64,000 nucleotides of DNA. It comes from JAAEEP01 sp035529155 (GTDB lineage: Archaea; Thermoplasmatota; Thermoplasmata; Methanomassiliicoccales; JAAEEP01). The stretch lies in the NCBI GenBank assembly GCA_035529155.1, contig DATKXF010000077.1:1-64000 (forward strand). The letters are read 5' to 3'. The notes below the pieces were generated by a model. The model saw only the letters and a program-made list of their open reading frames with translations. It was not told where the DNA came from and made no database searches. Shown in pieces: positions 1 to 8,458 of this stretch; within the stretch, counting starts at the first letter, position 1; every line of letters starts with the position of its first letter. A program made the translations under genes and the position numbers.

Positions 1-313
1 CGACTATCGCATTCATGTAGAGGTACCAGTCCTTTGCTAGGAAAATCATTAACACTCTGGCCAGCAAGGCGATCATCAGTGCTTTGATCACCCCGTTCCA
101 GCCTCCGATCTCTCCCTTAAAAGAAATCTTGGCGGCCCCTATCTCAAAGCTGGCAAAGAGAATGAAGACCAGGGTAAGGACGATGCCAATGACAGTGTCT
201 ATTTGTGAGTCTGCGATGAGCAACAGGGGGGAGATCAGCGTGATCATCCCGCCAATCAACATCCAGATGCCTGACACTTTCAGAAGGGCAGGGACTTTTA
301 TCAACGGCTCCAC
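1..313 (-). CDS. Membrane protein of unknown function, C-terminus cut by window edge
   Basis: Reading the minus strand from a GTG at 313 gives an open frame of 104 codons that runs off the left edge. An in-frame TGA lies five codons upstream, which fixes the start. Three hydrophobic segments are visible, around residues 15-32, 40-57 and 72-90, separated by short charged loops, so this is a polytopic membrane protein. I do not recognise the family. The plus-strand open frame over the same bases is low-complexity and is taken as a shadow. Confidence 0.6.
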   Translation of the reverse strand, partial: MEPLIKVPALLKVSGIWMLIGGMITLISPLLLIADSQIDTVIGIVLTLVFILFASFEIGAAKISFKGEIGGWNGVIKALMIALLARVLMIFLAKDWYLYMNAIV

Positions 314-388
314 CTCGTCTGTGAATCAGGAACCAGCGTTATATAGGTTTCCAGAATCCCGCCCATCGGGGCAGGAAATTCCAGATGT

Positions 389-1321
389 TTAGAGCTGTAT
401 CTCGATCCCTAGCTTTTCAGTCAGCTCCTTGTACCTGTTTCTTATGGTGACCTCTGTCACACCCGCAATGTCCGCGACCTCCCTCTGCGTCCTCCTCTCG
501 TTGCAGAGAATGGAGGCAATGTAGATCGCAGCAGCAGCTACTCCGGTCGGTCCCCTTCCTGAGGTAAGTTCCTTCTTCGTGGCATCCTTCAGTATCTCAG
601 CCGCCTTTGATTGGACCTCTCCACTGAGCTTGAGCTCGGAGCAGAACCTCTGTACATAATCCTGTGGGCTAGTGGGCATTAGCTTCAGCTTGAGCTCTCT
701 GGTCATGAACCGGTAGGTACGGCCAATCTCCTTGCGACCGACGCGTGAGGAGTTTGCAACCTCATCGAGTGTCCGGGGAACACCGCACTGCCTGCAGGCT
801 GCGTATAGCGAAGCGGCCACGACGCCCTCGATGCTCCTTCCCCTGATCAGGTTCTTGTTCACGGCCTTCCTGTACACCATGGCCGCCGTCTCCCTCACAT
901 TCCTAGGCAACCCCATGGCGGAGGCCATCCTGTCCAGCTCGCTGAGCGCGAAGGCCAAGTTCCTCTCCGTGGCATTAGACACACGGATCCTTCTCTGCCA
1001 CTTCCTCAGCCGGTATAGTTGGGCTCTGTTCCTGGTGGGGATGCTCTTTCCGTAAGAATCCTTGTTCTTCCACGAGATCTCGGTGGAAAGACCCTTATCA
1101 TGGATCGTGTAGGTCATGGGCGCTCCGGTCCTGGCCCTCTTTTCTCCCTGTTCCACGTCGAAGGCCCTCCATTCGGGTCCCTGGTCTATGAACTGATCAT
1201 CTACTACCAGTCCGCAATCCTCGCATATGAGTTCTCCCCGCTCGTAATCTCGAACGAGGTGTTTGCTTGAGCACTCGGGGCAGCACTCAATTTCTTCGGT
1301 GCCTTCTCTTACCTTTGCCAT
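389..1321 (-). CDS. tfb: Transcription initiation factor IIB (TFB)
   Basis: This is the 310-residue archaeal TFB, which bridges TBP-DNA and RNA polymerase at promoters. The N-terminus has a zinc ribbon (CPEC ... CEDCG, residues about 14-40), followed by the B-finger/linker and two cyclin-like repeats. The C-terminal repeat carries a helix-turn-helix (EVADIAGVTEVTIRNR) that contacts the BRE. The start at ATG 1321 is preferred over a longer form because MAKV directly precedes the zinc ribbon. It overlaps the 3' end of gar1 by 35 bases, so the pair is one transcript. The gar1-tfb pairing is common in archaea. Confidence 0.95.
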   Translation of the reverse strand: MAKVREGTEEIECCPECSSKHLVRDYERGELICEDCGLVVDDQFIDQGPEWRAFDVEQGEKRARTGAPMTYTIHDKGLSTEISWKNKDSYGKSIPTRNRAQLYRLRKWQRRIRVSNATERNLAFALSELDRMASAMGLPRNVRETAAMVYRKAVNKNLIRGRSIEGVVAASLYAACRQCGVPRTLDEVANSSRVGRKEIGRTYRFMTRELKLKLMPTSPQDYVQRFCSELKLSGEVQSKAAEILKDATKKELTSGRGPTGVAAAAIYIASILCNERRTQREVADIAGVTEVTIRNRYKELTEKLGIEIQL

Positions 1322-1556
1322 TGTTATCAACCCCTTCAATATAGACCTTTTTTCCAATCATTCCAATTAGGTTGATCTCTCCAGTGGTATCTATTGAGAT
1401 GTAGGGGGCGTCTACAGGTCCGAAGACCCTCCTCACTCGGCCTAGAGTCCTCTTGCGGTTATCCACGACCTTTGATTTGGGAGGCGGAGTTGTACTCCCT
1501 CTTACAATCATTTTACCGTCACAAGCGATTTCTTGGACGGTCCCAAGAACCTTCAT
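1287..1556 (-). CDS. gar1: H/ACA RNP protein Gar1
   Basis: An 89-residue basic beta-barrel protein matching Gar1, a core component of H/ACA ribonucleoproteins that pseudouridylate rRNA together with Cbf5, Nop10 and L7Ae. The order is as in the family: an LGTV start, a central G-R-V-x-x-V-F-G-P-V motif, and a basic tail rich in G/K/R. The ATG at 1556 follows GGTGAGG by a few bases; an in-frame ATG at 1580 would add eight residues. The stop lies inside the tfb start region, so the two genes are translationally coupled. Confidence 0.88.
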   Translation of the reverse strand: MKVLGTVQEIACDGKMIVRGSTTPPPKSKVVDNRKRTLGRVRRVFGPVDAPYISIDTTGEINLIGMIGKKVYIEGVDNNGKGKRRHRRN

Positions 1557-1610
1557 TTCCTCACCGTAAGAGACTTGCATCGACCGACGACTTCCCTCTA
1601 CATTCTAGAG

Positions 1611-1624
1611 TTAGTATATAAACA
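1611..1624 (-). promoter_or_regulatory. TATA box of the gar1-tfb operon
   Basis: The minus strand reads TGTTTATATACTAA here, a strong archaeal TATA element. Transcription would start near 1591, about 11 bases before the upstream gar1 ATG candidate (1580) and 35 before the one preferred here (1556). The interval to the divergent panC-equivalent gene (1581-1774) is AT-rich and otherwise shows nothing. Confidence 0.55.
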
Positions 1625-1742
1625 TTTCGTAAAGACTTAATATATTTCGGTTATCCCAGAAAAACATCTGGCTATATTAGGAATCCATGTTAACACACAG
1701 CACAGGACTCCCAGAAACATCGACCTACGGTCGCCCATCAAA

Positions 1743-1750
1743 GCATATAA
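1743..1750 (+). promoter_or_regulatory. TATA box of the phosphopantothenate synthetase gene
   Basis: The sequence CATATAAG is centred near 1746. The usual 26-base distance puts the transcription start at about 1772, just before the GTG at 1775 and after the ATG at 1757. This argues that GTG 1775 is the real, nearly leaderless start. Confidence 0.45.
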
Positions 1751-1774
1751 GTTGCAATGTTCATTCATTCAGTC

Positions 1775-2533
1775 GTGGAGATATCCAAGAACCACCCGAG
1801 ATATAAATCATTGGCAATAAGAGAGAGGATGGCCGAGCTGTCGCAAAGGGGAATAGTGGCCACCACTGGCCTCATTGCCCATGGTCGGGGCGAAGCCTAC
1901 GACTATCTGCTAGGCGAGATGACGGTTCCAGAGGGGGAGAAGGCCGAGGAGGTTGCCGCCGCGCATCTGCTCGAGGCCGTCAATCCGGTCATATCCGTGA
2001 ATGGCAACGCTGCGGCCCTCTGTGCCGAGGAGATAATCTCCCTTGCCGAGGCGGTTCCCGCCAAGATGGAGGTCAATCTCTTTCACAGGAGCGAAAAGCG
2101 GATCGAGGCCGTTTGCTCGTACATGGAATCCATGGGGGCAAAGCGGATATTGGGTAGAAGACCAGATGCCCGGCTGGAAGGGATAACTTCGGATAGAGCC
2201 CTCTGCACCCGGGAAGGCATTCATTCGGCGGATGTCGTACTCGTACCCCTAGAGGATGGTGACAGGGCGGAGGCGCTTATGGCGGCAGGAAAGGTCGCAA
2301 TTGCCATAGATCTCAACCCGCTGTCCCGCACCTCGAGGACCGCCACGGTATCGGTCGTGGATGAGGTGACCAGGGCGATTCCAAATATCGAACGTTTCGT
2401 TAGCGAGTTGAGATCCCATCCAGACAAGAGACGCAGGCTCATCAGGGACTTCGACAACCAGGCAAATCTCAAGGGAGTGGCCCGGAGGATTTGCAGCCAT
2501 CTCGTGGAGGATATCGATCAGGGGAAAGCATAA
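1775..2533 (+). CDS. 4-phosphopantoate--beta-alanine ligase (phosphopantothenate synthetase)
   Basis: This is the archaeal enzyme (DUF137 family) that joins 4-phosphopantoate to beta-alanine using ATP, replacing bacterial PanC in CoA biosynthesis. Family signatures are the N-terminal HPRY motif, GLIAHGRGEAYDYLLGE and the VISVNGNAAAL segment. The start is set at GTG 1775, giving MEISKNHPRY like other family members, because the TATA box sits too close to the upstream ATG 1757. The length of 252 residues fits the family. Downstream lies ahcY. Confidence 0.88.
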   Translation: MEISKNHPRYKSLAIRERMAELSQRGIVATTGLIAHGRGEAYDYLLGEMTVPEGEKAEEVAAAHLLEAVNPVISVNGNAAALCAEEIISLAEAVPAKMEVNLFHRSEKRIEAVCSYMESMGAKRILGRRPDARLEGITSDRALCTREGIHSADVVLVPLEDGDRAEALMAAGKVAIAIDLNPLSRTSRTATVSVVDEVTRAIPNIERFVSELRSHPDKRRRLIRDFDNQANLKGVARRICSHLVEDIDQGKA

Positions 2534-2566
2534 GCCCGAAATGGACGATTCGGTGACGGTGTTCCA

Positions 2567-3805
2567 TTGAGCGAGTTACTTGAGAAGGGAATCCGCAGGC
2601 TGGAGTGGGCATCCACTCACATGAAAGTGTTGAAGGATATTCGAGACAGGATGACCAGGGATGGATCTCTGGACGGACTCAAAGTGGGAATGGCTCTGCA
2701 CGTGGAGGCCAAGACCGGAATTCTGGCAATCACCCTCGCAGAGGCCGGCGCCAAGATCCGTCTCGCAAGCTGCAATCCCCTCTCTACGGACGATTCTGTC
2801 GCTCTCGCGCTGAAAGAACATTATGGTCTTGAGATCTACGCAAGGAAGGGCGAGACCAATGATGAGTACTACAGGAATCTCAACCAGGTCATCGATCTCT
2901 CTCCCGATTTCGTGGTGGATGACGGGGCGGACCTCATCACCATGCTCCATACAGACAGGACCGACGCCCTCTCGAAGGTGAAGGGGGGTAACGAAGAGAC
3001 CACCACAGGGGTCATCCGACTCAGGTCCATGGCCAGCGCGAAGGTATTGCGATTCCCCGTGATTTCGGTCAACGACGCACACATGAAGTACCTATTCGAC
3101 AACAGGTACGGCACGGGGCAATCGACCTTCGACGGCTTCATGAACGCCACGAACCTGCTGGTGGCGGGAAAGAGTCTAGTTGTCGCCGGATACGGCTGGT
3201 GCGGCCGGGGAATAGCCATGAGGGCGAAGGGCTTGGGTGCCAACGTCATCGTCACCGAGGTCGACCCCATCAGGGCGATAGAGGCGGTAATGGACGGTTT
3301 CCAGGTGATGCCCATGATTGAGGCAGCCCCGCTCGCCGATATAATCATCTCCGCCACCGGGGACAAGGACATCATTCGACCCGAGCACCTCGAGGTGCTC
3401 AAGGACGGATGCGTGATGGGAAACTCGGGACATTTCGACAACGAGATCTCAAGCAGGTATCTGTCCGAGCGTGCGACATCCTCCAGGAGGGCGAGGGATT
3501 TCGTGGACGAGTACAGGTTCCCAGATGGCAGGAAGGCCTATCTTATAAGCGAGGGACGCCTCATGAACCTGGGCGCAGGTCAAGGCCACCCTGTAGAGAT
3601 CATGGACATGAGTTTTTCAATTCAGGCCCTTTCCCTGGAGTACCTCGCCAATAACTGGGAAGTGATGGAGCCCCTGGTATACGACGTTCCGCCCGAGATC
3701 GATGACAGCGTGGCTAGGCTCAAGTTGAAGACCATGGGAATCGAGATAGATGAGCTCACCGAGGCGCAGAGGAAGTATCTCTTGGGATGGGAAGAGGGAA
3801 CATGA
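2567..3805 (+). CDS. ahcY: S-adenosylhomocysteine hydrolase (adenosylhomocysteinase)
   Basis: 412 residues. It hydrolyses S-adenosylhomocysteine to adenosine and homocysteine, clearing the inhibitory product of SAM-dependent methylation. The NAD-binding Rossmann motif GYGWCGRG is near residue 207, and the substrate-domain segments (VDDGAD, ETTTGV) are in the usual order. The start is a TTG at 2567; upstream ATG/GTG codons hit a stop, and GGTGAC lies about ten bases before the TTG. The stop overlaps the next gene's ATG (ATGA), indicating an operon with the kinase. Confidence 0.95.
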   Translation: MSELLEKGIRRLEWASTHMKVLKDIRDRMTRDGSLDGLKVGMALHVEAKTGILAITLAEAGAKIRLASCNPLSTDDSVALALKEHYGLEIYARKGETNDEYYRNLNQVIDLSPDFVVDDGADLITMLHTDRTDALSKVKGGNEETTTGVIRLRSMASAKVLRFPVISVNDAHMKYLFDNRYGTGQSTFDGFMNATNLLVAGKSLVVAGYGWCGRGIAMRAKGLGANVIVTEVDPIRAIEAVMDGFQVMPMIEAAPLADIIISATGDKDIIRPEHLEVLKDGCVMGNSGHFDNEISSRYLSERATSSRRARDFVDEYRFPDGRKAYLISEGRLMNLGAGQGHPVEIMDMSFSIQALSLEYLANNWEVMEPLVYDVPPEIDDSVARLKLKTMGIEIDELTEAQRKYLLGWEEGT

Positions 3806-4722
3806 CCGAACCCTACCTGACCGTGTATGGCCACGTGGCCCTTGATTACATAATCTCCCTGGAGCGCTTCCCACCGATCAACACCTCTATAGATGTTTTG
3901 GACAAGAGGCTCTATTTTGGGGGCACGGCCGCCAACCTCGCCACCACGGCGGCCGTGCTGGGGGTTCCAACGGCCATCGTCTCCTATGTGGGGGAAGACT
4001 TCCCTGAGGACTTCGAGGATTTCATGCGTTCGAAAGGGGTCCTTCTGGACGACCTGGTGGTTGTGGAGGGAAAGCAGACCCCCACTGTATGGGTGGTATC
4101 CGATGCTGGACACGACCAGATAGCATATGTCTTCCAGGGGGCGATGAAGGATATGGAAACCTACGAGATCAGGACCGAAATGGCGGTAAGATCGAAGGAG
4201 GTTCATGTCTACACCGGGAGACCAGGCTATTACATGCGATTGATGAGGGAGCTCTCCCAGAAAGGCATCGAAATATCCTTCGATCCGGCCCAGGAGATAC
4301 ACCACATCTGGTCAGAGGAGACGTTCTCCCAAGCCCTCCCGATGAGCAACATCCTTTTCGCCAACAGGGGTGAGCTGGAAACCGCCATGCGCTACATGGG
4401 TGTGAAGGAGCCGCAGGAAATGCTCACCCATGTGGGGGTAATCATTAACACCAGGGGCGCGGAAGGCAGTGTCATCTACACCAGCGAGGAGGAGATCCAT
4501 ATTCCGGCCATCAAGACCAAAGGCGTGGTGGATACAACTGGAGCGGGTGACGCCTTCAGGGCAGGCTTCTACGCCGGGAGATACCGCGGGTACGACCTTC
4601 ACGATTGCGCCATTCTTGGAAGTGCAACCTCCTCCTTTGCGGTGGAGTCCATAGGGGGCCTATCGAACATTCCAATATGGGAGAGGGTCCTTGAACGAGC
4701 GGAGAGCCTGCTAGTTCAATAA
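3802..4722 (+). CDS. PfkB-family carbohydrate/nucleoside kinase
   Basis: A 306-residue ribokinase-fold kinase. It shows the N-terminal glycine-rich FGGTAANLA substrate-lid motif and the C-terminal DTTGAGDAF signature with its catalytic Asp and anion hole. The ATG at 3802 overlaps the ahcY stop and follows GAAGAGGGAA, so it is preferred over the ATG 15 bases upstream. Context suggests a nucleoside (adenosine) kinase that would remove the adenosine made by AhcY. This is inference, since PfkB members also phosphorylate sugars. Confidence 0.82.
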   Translation: MTEPYLTVYGHVALDYIISLERFPPINTSIDVLDKRLYFGGTAANLATTAAVLGVPTAIVSYVGEDFPEDFEDFMRSKGVLLDDLVVVEGKQTPTVWVVSDAGHDQIAYVFQGAMKDMETYEIRTEMAVRSKEVHVYTGRPGYYMRLMRELSQKGIEISFDPAQEIHHIWSEETFSQALPMSNILFANRGELETAMRYMGVKEPQEMLTHVGVIINTRGAEGSVIYTSEEEIHIPAIKTKGVVDTTGAGDAFRAGFYAGRYRGYDLHDCAILGSATSSFAVESIGGLSNIPIWERVLERAESLLVQ

Positions 4723-4821
4723 CGGGGGGAACCCAGACACCCAGAAACCTTTCAATATACCATGAACCAGCAACGAAATATTTAAGACCAATCAAGCCGT
4801 AGAGGGCCGACAGGTAGGAAT

Positions 4822-5055
4822 ATGGCAGTGGGGTTTGTCCTGATAAGTACCGCTCCGGCCAAAGAGCACGAGGTATACAATGAGCTGCTCAAGGTCAAGG
4901 AGGTTGTTGAGCTCCATCCATTGTTTGGAGAGTTCGATCTCATCGCCAAGATCGAGGCTGAGGACTTCAATCTTCTCGGTCAGGTCGTGGTCGACAGGAT
5001 CAGGTCCATTCCCGGCGTCATAGACACGAAAACGTTGACCGGTATCAAATTCTAA
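4822..5055 (+). CDS. Stand-alone Lrp/AsnC ligand-binding (RAM) domain protein
   Basis: A 77-residue protein matching only the C-terminal regulation-of-amino-acid-metabolism domain of Lrp/AsnC factors, with the ending typical of the fold (IPGVIDTKTL). No helix-turn-helix is present. Such stand-alone RAM proteins oligomerise and bind small effectors. A TATA-like AAATATTTAAG at 4775-4785 and AGGTAGGA just before the ATG define the start. The small membrane protein gene follows at once, probably in the same transcript. Confidence 0.8.
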   Translation: MAVGFVLISTAPAKEHEVYNELLKVKEVVELHPLFGEFDLIAKIEAEDFNLLGQVVVDRIRSIPGVIDTKTLTGIKF

Positions 5056-5067
5056 TGGGTGACTACA

Positions 5068-5364
5068 ATGATGGGATTTTGGGAATTCATAACAATCGTC
5101 ATTCTGGTCTTCGCATTGTTCATGGTGCTTGCGGGGGCCTTCACCGCCTATTTCGGAAGTGGGAGGAGCCGGGCTATCGGCGCAGCGCTTCTGATCATAG
5201 GCCTAGTGGTGGGAATAATCTGGGTTTATCTTGCGGGGTTTTCCGACATCATCGACGTGACCCTTGCGGATGTTATTTGGAACGCCTTCCTCTACATCCT
5301 GGCCGCAATTATCGGGGCCTTGATCGCGGTTGGCATATTCCTTGTAGCAATAATGAAATCCTGA
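5068..5364 (+). CDS. Small membrane protein of unknown function
   Basis: About 98 residues with three hydrophobic helices, near residues 4-26, 34-56 and 70-95, joined by a short basic loop (GSGRSRA). The ATG at 5068 is chosen because GGTGAC ends five bases upstream; a GTG at 5059 is also open. It follows the RAM-domain gene directly and ends at a rho-independent-like terminator. I do not recognise the family. The overlapping frame starting at 5055 is not credible as protein. Confidence 0.6.
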   Translation: MMGFWEFITIVILVFALFMVLAGAFTAYFGSGRSRAIGAALLIIGLVVGIIWVYLAGFSDIIDVTLADVIWNAFLYILAAIIGALIAVGIFLVAIMKS

Positions 5365-5401
5365 GCTGAGCTTAACGACTCAGCCTTTCGAAATTTTTTT
5401 A
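5365..5401 (+). terminator. Hairpin plus T-tract terminator
   Basis: The inverted repeat GCTGAG (5365-5370) and CTCAGC (5379-5384) has an eight-base loop, followed by a run of seven T at 5394-5400. It lies immediately after the stop of the small membrane protein. The T-run also doubles as the TATA-like element for purE. Confidence 0.6.
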
Positions 5402-5427
5402 TTCTATTACTCTTTGAGTGAATACTA

Positions 5428-5898
5428 ATGCCAGATGTCCTCGTGATTCTGGGAAGCAAAAGCGACCTCGATGTCGGCCGAAATGCTATTGCAATTCTGG
5501 AACTATTTGATGTAAAGGCAAAGATGGTCGTTGCTTCCGCACACCGCACACCTGAACGGGTCAGGGAGATAGTGGATACCAGCCCTGCCAAGGTTTTTAT
5601 CGCGATAGCAGGGCTTTCCGCCGCGTTGCCGGGAGTGGTCGCCTCCACTACAACGAAGCCGGTCATTGGGGTGCCTGTCAGCGGCAGTATGAATCTCGAC
5701 TCCGTGTTGTCCGTTCTGCAGATGCCTCCGGGGATTCCCGTGGCCGCAGTTGGGCTTGACCGTGGGGAGAACGCGTCACTACTAGCGATAAGCATCCTAG
5801 CGCTTTCCGACGAGAAGCTCAACAAGAAGCTCCTGGAATACAGGGAAGAGCTATTGGAAAAAGTGATCAAGGATTCCATGGAGGTGGAAAGCCAATGA
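5428..5898 (+). CDS. purE: N5-carboxyaminoimidazole ribonucleotide mutase / AIR carboxylase PurE
   Basis: A 156-residue PurE of de novo purine synthesis, forming CAIR. Family motifs are GSKSD at the N-terminus, SAHRTPE (phosphate and carboxylate contacts) and the AGLSAALPG loop. No purK is visible nearby, so whether it uses N5-CAIR or AIR plus CO2 cannot be decided here. The TATA-like TTTTTTTATTC about 28 bases upstream suggests a leaderless transcript. The stop overlaps the guaAB start (ATGATG), coupling two purine genes. Confidence 0.93.
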   Translation: MPDVLVILGSKSDLDVGRNAIAILELFDVKAKMVVASAHRTPERVREIVDTSPAKVFIAIAGLSAALPGVVASTTTKPVIGVPVSGSMNLDSVLSVLQMPPGIPVAAVGLDRGENASLLAISILALSDEKLNKKLLEYREELLEKVIKDSMEVESQ

Positions 5899-6842
5899 TG
5901 GATCCAGAGGAGTTCGTTAGTGAATCGGTGGAAGCGCTACGCTCCTCGATCGAGGGGAGGGCGATCATCGCCTGTTCTGGTGGCGTTGACAGCACCGTGG
6001 CCGCAGTCTTGGTCAGCAAAGCCATCGAGGGCCGCCTTCTGACAATCTACGTCGACAACGGGTTGATGAGGAAAGGCGAGACCGAAACCGTGATTGGCAT
6101 CCTTACCCGCCTGGGGGTCAACTACAAGATCGTGGATGCGGAGGACGAGTTCCTGGACGCTTTGAAGGGCGTGATAGATCCCGAGGAAAAGAGGAAGATA
6201 ATCGGTGAGAAGTTCATCCGGGTCTTCGAAAGGGAGGCGAGGGAGTACGATGCCGATTTTCTTGTCCAGGGTACAATCGCTCCCGATTGGATCGAGAGCG
6301 GGGATCATGCTCGGGACACCATCAAGAGCCACCACAATGTCGGAGGCCTTCCAGAAGACATGTATCTCAAGCTGGTGGAGCCCCTCAGGGATCTCTACAA
6401 GGATGAGGTGAGGAAGGTCGCCCGATTCCTGGGCATCGATGTTTCCGAGCGGCAGCCATTCCCTGGACCGGCCCTTGCGATAAGGGTCATAGGCGAGGCG
6501 ACCAAGGACTCAATAGATATCGTGAGAAAGGCCTGTGCGATCGCAGAGGAGGAGATCGAAGCGGCTGTTGCACGCGGGGAGATGGAATTGCCCTGGCAGT
6601 ACTTTGCGGCATTCCTTCCCGTGATGTCCGTGGGCGTCCACGGTGATCAAAGGGCATACGGTGGCACCGTGGCCATAAGGGCAGTGGAGTCCATCGATGG
6701 AATGAGCGCCGCGTACTCAAAGATACCTCACGATGTACTGGACAAGATATCCCGAAGGATCACTAATGAGATGAAGGATAGGGTCAACAGAGTGGTGTAC
6801 GACATCACCAACAAGCCCCCGGCAACCATCGAGTGGGAGTGA
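5895..6842 (+). CDS. guaAB: GMP synthase subunit B (ATP pyrophosphatase subunit)
   Basis: 315 residues. This is the synthetase half of GMP synthase, which adenylates XMP and amidates it with ammonia supplied by the separate glutaminase subunit. The P-loop of the ATP-PPase family, SGGVDST, is near residue 27. The C-terminal dimerisation domain is present (FPGPALAIRV, ITNKPPATIEWE). The start follows a strong GGAGGTGG. The partner subunit guaAA is encoded at 7671-8246, separated by one convergent gene. Confidence 0.94.
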   Translation: MMDPEEFVSESVEALRSSIEGRAIIACSGGVDSTVAAVLVSKAIEGRLLTIYVDNGLMRKGETETVIGILTRLGVNYKIVDAEDEFLDALKGVIDPEEKRKIIGEKFIRVFEREAREYDADFLVQGTIAPDWIESGDHARDTIKSHHNVGGLPEDMYLKLVEPLRDLYKDEVRKVARFLGIDVSERQPFPGPALAIRVIGEATKDSIDIVRKACAIAEEEIEAAVARGEMELPWQYFAAFLPVMSVGVHGDQRAYGGTVAIRAVESIDGMSAAYSKIPHDVLDKISRRITNEMKDRVNRVVYDITNKPPATIEWE

Positions 6843-7568
6843 TCACAGGGCATCCAGTATGCCCTTCAATTCAGACCAGTCATCCACGTAGGCGTCAGGA
6901 ACGACGCTATCATCCGGGAAGAAATAATTCGACTTCTTTAGTATGGCCTTAAGACCTGAGTCGAGCGCCCCCCTGATGTCGGACTGAAGGCTGTTCCCCA
7001 CATAGGCTGCGTCTCCCGCCCCGACCCCAAGATTCTCTAGTGCGATCTTGAATATTCTGGGGTTGGGCTTCCTCAACCCAACATCGGTGGAGAAGACTAG
7101 GTCGTCGAAGTAGACGTCCAACTTATAGAATGTCATGTCCCTCTTGGGGAAGTATGATGGCAGCCCCCACGCCACGTCCGAGATGAGGCCCACCTTATAG
7201 CCATTTTTCTTGATGTTCTGGAGCATCTCCAAGGTACCGGGAATCAGCTTTCTATGCTCCAGGAGCGCACCGTAGAATATCTCAAGCCCCTCCTGTATCA
7301 CTTCCTCATCGTACCGAAGGTCGAACTGCTTCAGTCGCTCACCCAGGAAGGTGGAAAGCGGGATCTCGATCATCTCCATCCTCCGTCTGCTCCGGGCATT
7401 TTCCAGCTCCTGGATCATGGTTGCTACGAATACGTTCTTTTCTGGAGGGTCATCCATATTCTCTGCGATGACACGGTAAAAATCAGAGATAGCGCGGTTC
7501 TCAGGTCCCCTCCAATCGATGTAGTAATCGATCAGCGTATGGCCAAGGTCGAAAACTACCGCCTTCAT
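6843..7568 (-). CDS. HAD-superfamily hydrolase
   Basis: A 241-residue haloacid-dehalogenase-fold protein. Motif I reads FDLGHTL, so the nucleophilic Asp is present but the usual second Asp (DxD) is replaced by Gly. Motif II is GLISD, a Lys-Pro pair (LRKPNPRIF) supplies motif III, and GNSLQSDIRGA is motif IV. The start at ATG 7568 begins at the motif I strand; a TTG 21 bases upstream is possible. The stop abuts that of guaAB on the other strand. Substrate unknown. Confidence 0.82.
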   Translation of the reverse strand: MKAVVFDLGHTLIDYYIDWRGPENRAISDFYRVIAENMDDPPEKNVFVATMIQELENARSRRRMEMIEIPLSTFLGERLKQFDLRYDEEVIQEGLEIFYGALLEHRKLIPGTLEMLQNIKKNGYKVGLISDVAWGLPSYFPKRDMTFYKLDVYFDDLVFSTDVGLRKPNPRIFKIALENLGVGAGDAAYVGNSLQSDIRGALDSGLKAILKKSNYFFPDDSVVPDAYVDDWSELKGILDAL

Positions 7569-7670
7569 CCTTGATATGGATGCTGGCAACGGTCATTAAC
7601 CTTTTGATTGACCTGAATCTCACTCCACTAGGTGAAATCCTTAATACAGGTCTCCGCCTTTTCACCCGTG

Positions 7671-8246
7671 ATGAAGGTCTTTGTCGTGGATAACGGTGGC
7701 CAGTGGACCCACAGGGAATGGAGGGTGCTCAAGTATCTGAAGGTGGACACCAAGATAGTTCCGAACGACACGCCATTCGAGGAGATCGAAGACGTGGATG
7801 CCTTGGTTCTCTCTGGAGGGGCTCCCCGGGTCGCCATGGATGCAGCCAGAATGGGTAGGAACGGCGACTATCTGGATAGGGCCAACTTCCCCATCTTGGG
7901 AATATGTGCGGGTCTTCATTTCATGGCCGGCCATTTCGGCGGAAGTACGGGACCGGCCGAGGTTCCAGAATATGGCAAGACCACTCTTTATGTCGACGAG
8001 GAGGACGATCTGTTTCTCGGCCTCCCTCAGGAGTTCATCGTCTGGGAGAGTCACAACGACGAGGTGAAGGATCTTCCGTCCGACTTCGAGGTCCTGGCCC
8101 ACTCTGATAGTTGCTCAATCCAGGCGGTGAAGATGCAGTCGAGGCCAATCTTCGGACTGCAGTTCCATCCAGAGGTTGAGAACACCGAGAACGGTTATGA
8201 GATCTTCAAGAACTTCTTAAGGGTCGTCGAGGAATGGCACAGTTGA
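7671..8246 (+). CDS. guaAA: GMP synthase subunit A (glutamine amidotransferase)
   Basis: A 191-residue class I glutaminase that feeds ammonia to GuaAB. The catalytic Cys lies in GICAG, and the His-Glu pair in the FHPEVENT segment completes the triad. The start is ATG 7671 (MKVFVVDNGGQ). The upstream in-frame start is rejected because a CTTAATA box at about 7640 places the transcription start near 7670, implying a leaderless mRNA. The gene overlaps the small downstream gene by 13 bases. Confidence 0.92.
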   Translation: MKVFVVDNGGQWTHREWRVLKYLKVDTKIVPNDTPFEEIEDVDALVLSGGAPRVAMDAARMGRNGDYLDRANFPILGICAGLHFMAGHFGGSTGPAEVPEYGKTTLYVDEEDDLFLGLPQEFIVWESHNDEVKDLPSDFEVLAHSDSCSIQAVKMQSRPIFGLQFHPEVENTENGYEIFKNFLRVVEEWHS

Positions 8247-8458
8247 GCGAGCAGGACAGGGTGGTCTTGAGGGATGCTCTGAGCATCTGGCACAGAAAGG
8301 ATTCCTTCGAGTCAGCCTTGTCCAGGGCTGTGAAGAAACAGGGCGGATCCTTCGAAGATTACATCCGATTGATATCCGACCTTCGGGATGAAACCCGAAA
8401 CGGGGAAATGGATATCCACGAGGTTGCAAGGCGGCTAATTGGACCAGAGGAAGATTGA
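8234..8458 (+). CDS. Small hypothetical protein
   Basis: 74 residues, predicted largely helical and charged, starting inside the 3' end of guaAA (13-base overlap) and so likely translated from the same message. No motif or family is recognised. It contains no Cys and no membrane segment. Its 3' end overlaps the convergent membrane gene by 24 bases. Confidence 0.6.
   Translation: MAQLSEQDRVVLRDALSIWHRKDSFESALSRAVKKQGGSFEDYIRLISDLRDETRNGEMDIHEVARRLIGPEED

Noticed and set aside
84..392. Plus-strand open frame at the left end
   Set aside because: It lies antisense to a frame with clear membrane helices and a defined GTG start, and its own product is Pro/Ser-rich without structure.
5055..5369. 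104-codon frame overlapping the small membrane protein
   Set aside because: Product is Gly/His/Arg-rich shadow sequence; the frame starting at 5068 gives clean transmembrane helices and has a ribosome-binding site.
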